Virus record (IMG/VR): IMGVR_UViG_3300030102_004719
Span: 1 to 22,179 of that record
Length of the DNA: 22,179 bases
Reading direction: 5' to 3' (one strand)
Source: a virus
The position numbers and the translations under genes are program-made. The notes below the pieces were generated by a model. It saw nothing but the letters and a program-made list of their open reading frames with translations. It did no database searches and was not told the origin of the DNA. This document shows positions 22,134-22,179 of this stretch, in pieces; positions within the stretch are counted from its first letter, which is position 1, and every line of letters begins with the position of its first letter.

Positions 22134-22179
22134 ATGGGACGTTATTACGACGAAAAAATCAGTCTAGATGGGCTTGATC
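22134..22179 (+). CDS. start of a further tail gene, cut by the window end
   Basis: An open frame starts at ATG 22134 and runs off the window (MGRYYDEKISLDGLD so far). No clear ribosome binding site precedes it. In lambda-like tails gene L follows gene M, but 15 residues are too few to tell whether this is an L-like tail tip protein or something else. Confidence 0.4.
   Translation, partial: MGRYYDEKISLDGLD

Noticed and set aside
1-22179. tRNA genes, CRISPR arrays, insertion sequences, integrase or attachment sites
   Set aside because: I looked for T-loop sequences, regularly spaced repeats, transposase motifs and recombinase motifs and found none; a computed search could still find weak cases.

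Overview
This window is the structural half of a tailed double-stranded DNA phage with a long non-contractile tail (siphovirus type). It could be a free phage or a prophage: no integrase, repressor, attachment site or lysis gene is visible, so the sequence cannot decide. One small protein (4743-4952) resembles the cyanobacterial phycobilisome-degradation protein NblA, and this is the only hint that the host is a cyanobacterium. Nearly everything is encoded on the plus strand in tightly packed genes.

Positions 1-447 hold no convincing gene. They carry a GC-rich stretch, a 22-bp tandem repeat and two close matches to the Fur (ferric uptake regulator) box. From 448 to 3067 there is a chain of eight to nine small unrecognised genes, several joined by four-base ATGA overlaps, including one helix-turn-helix protein and one single-span membrane protein. 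A gene-free stretch at 3068-3367 is rich in inverted repeats and ends in a strong intrinsic terminator. Three further small genes follow, then a second terminator at 3999-4025. About 150 bases of promoter-like spacer then lead into the late operon.

The late operon starts with two unknown genes and the NblA-like gene. DNA packaging follows (small and large terminase, 4930-6724), then two small genes, a DUF1073-type portal protein with an unusual C-terminal extension, and three small genes. Next come an SPP1 gp7/Mu F-like minor head protein, two small conserved phage proteins, a PD-(D/E)XK nuclease, a DUF2213-type prohead protease/scaffold, a head cement protein and a DUF2184-type major capsid protein. 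Connector and neck genes (14773-16705) lead to the tail tube protein. The tail assembly chaperone pair follows, with a textbook -1 frameshift heptamer (GGGAAAC at 18022-18028). The window ends with the tape measure protein (1085 aa), a lambda gpM-like minor tail protein and the first bases of one more tail gene.

The gene order (terminase, portal, protease/scaffold, cement, capsid, connectors, tube, G/GT chaperone, tape measure, tail tip) matches lambda-like virion assembly. The less ordinary elements are the Fur boxes, the structured non-coding stretch, the NblA-like gene, the enlarged portal and the nuclease inside the head operon.
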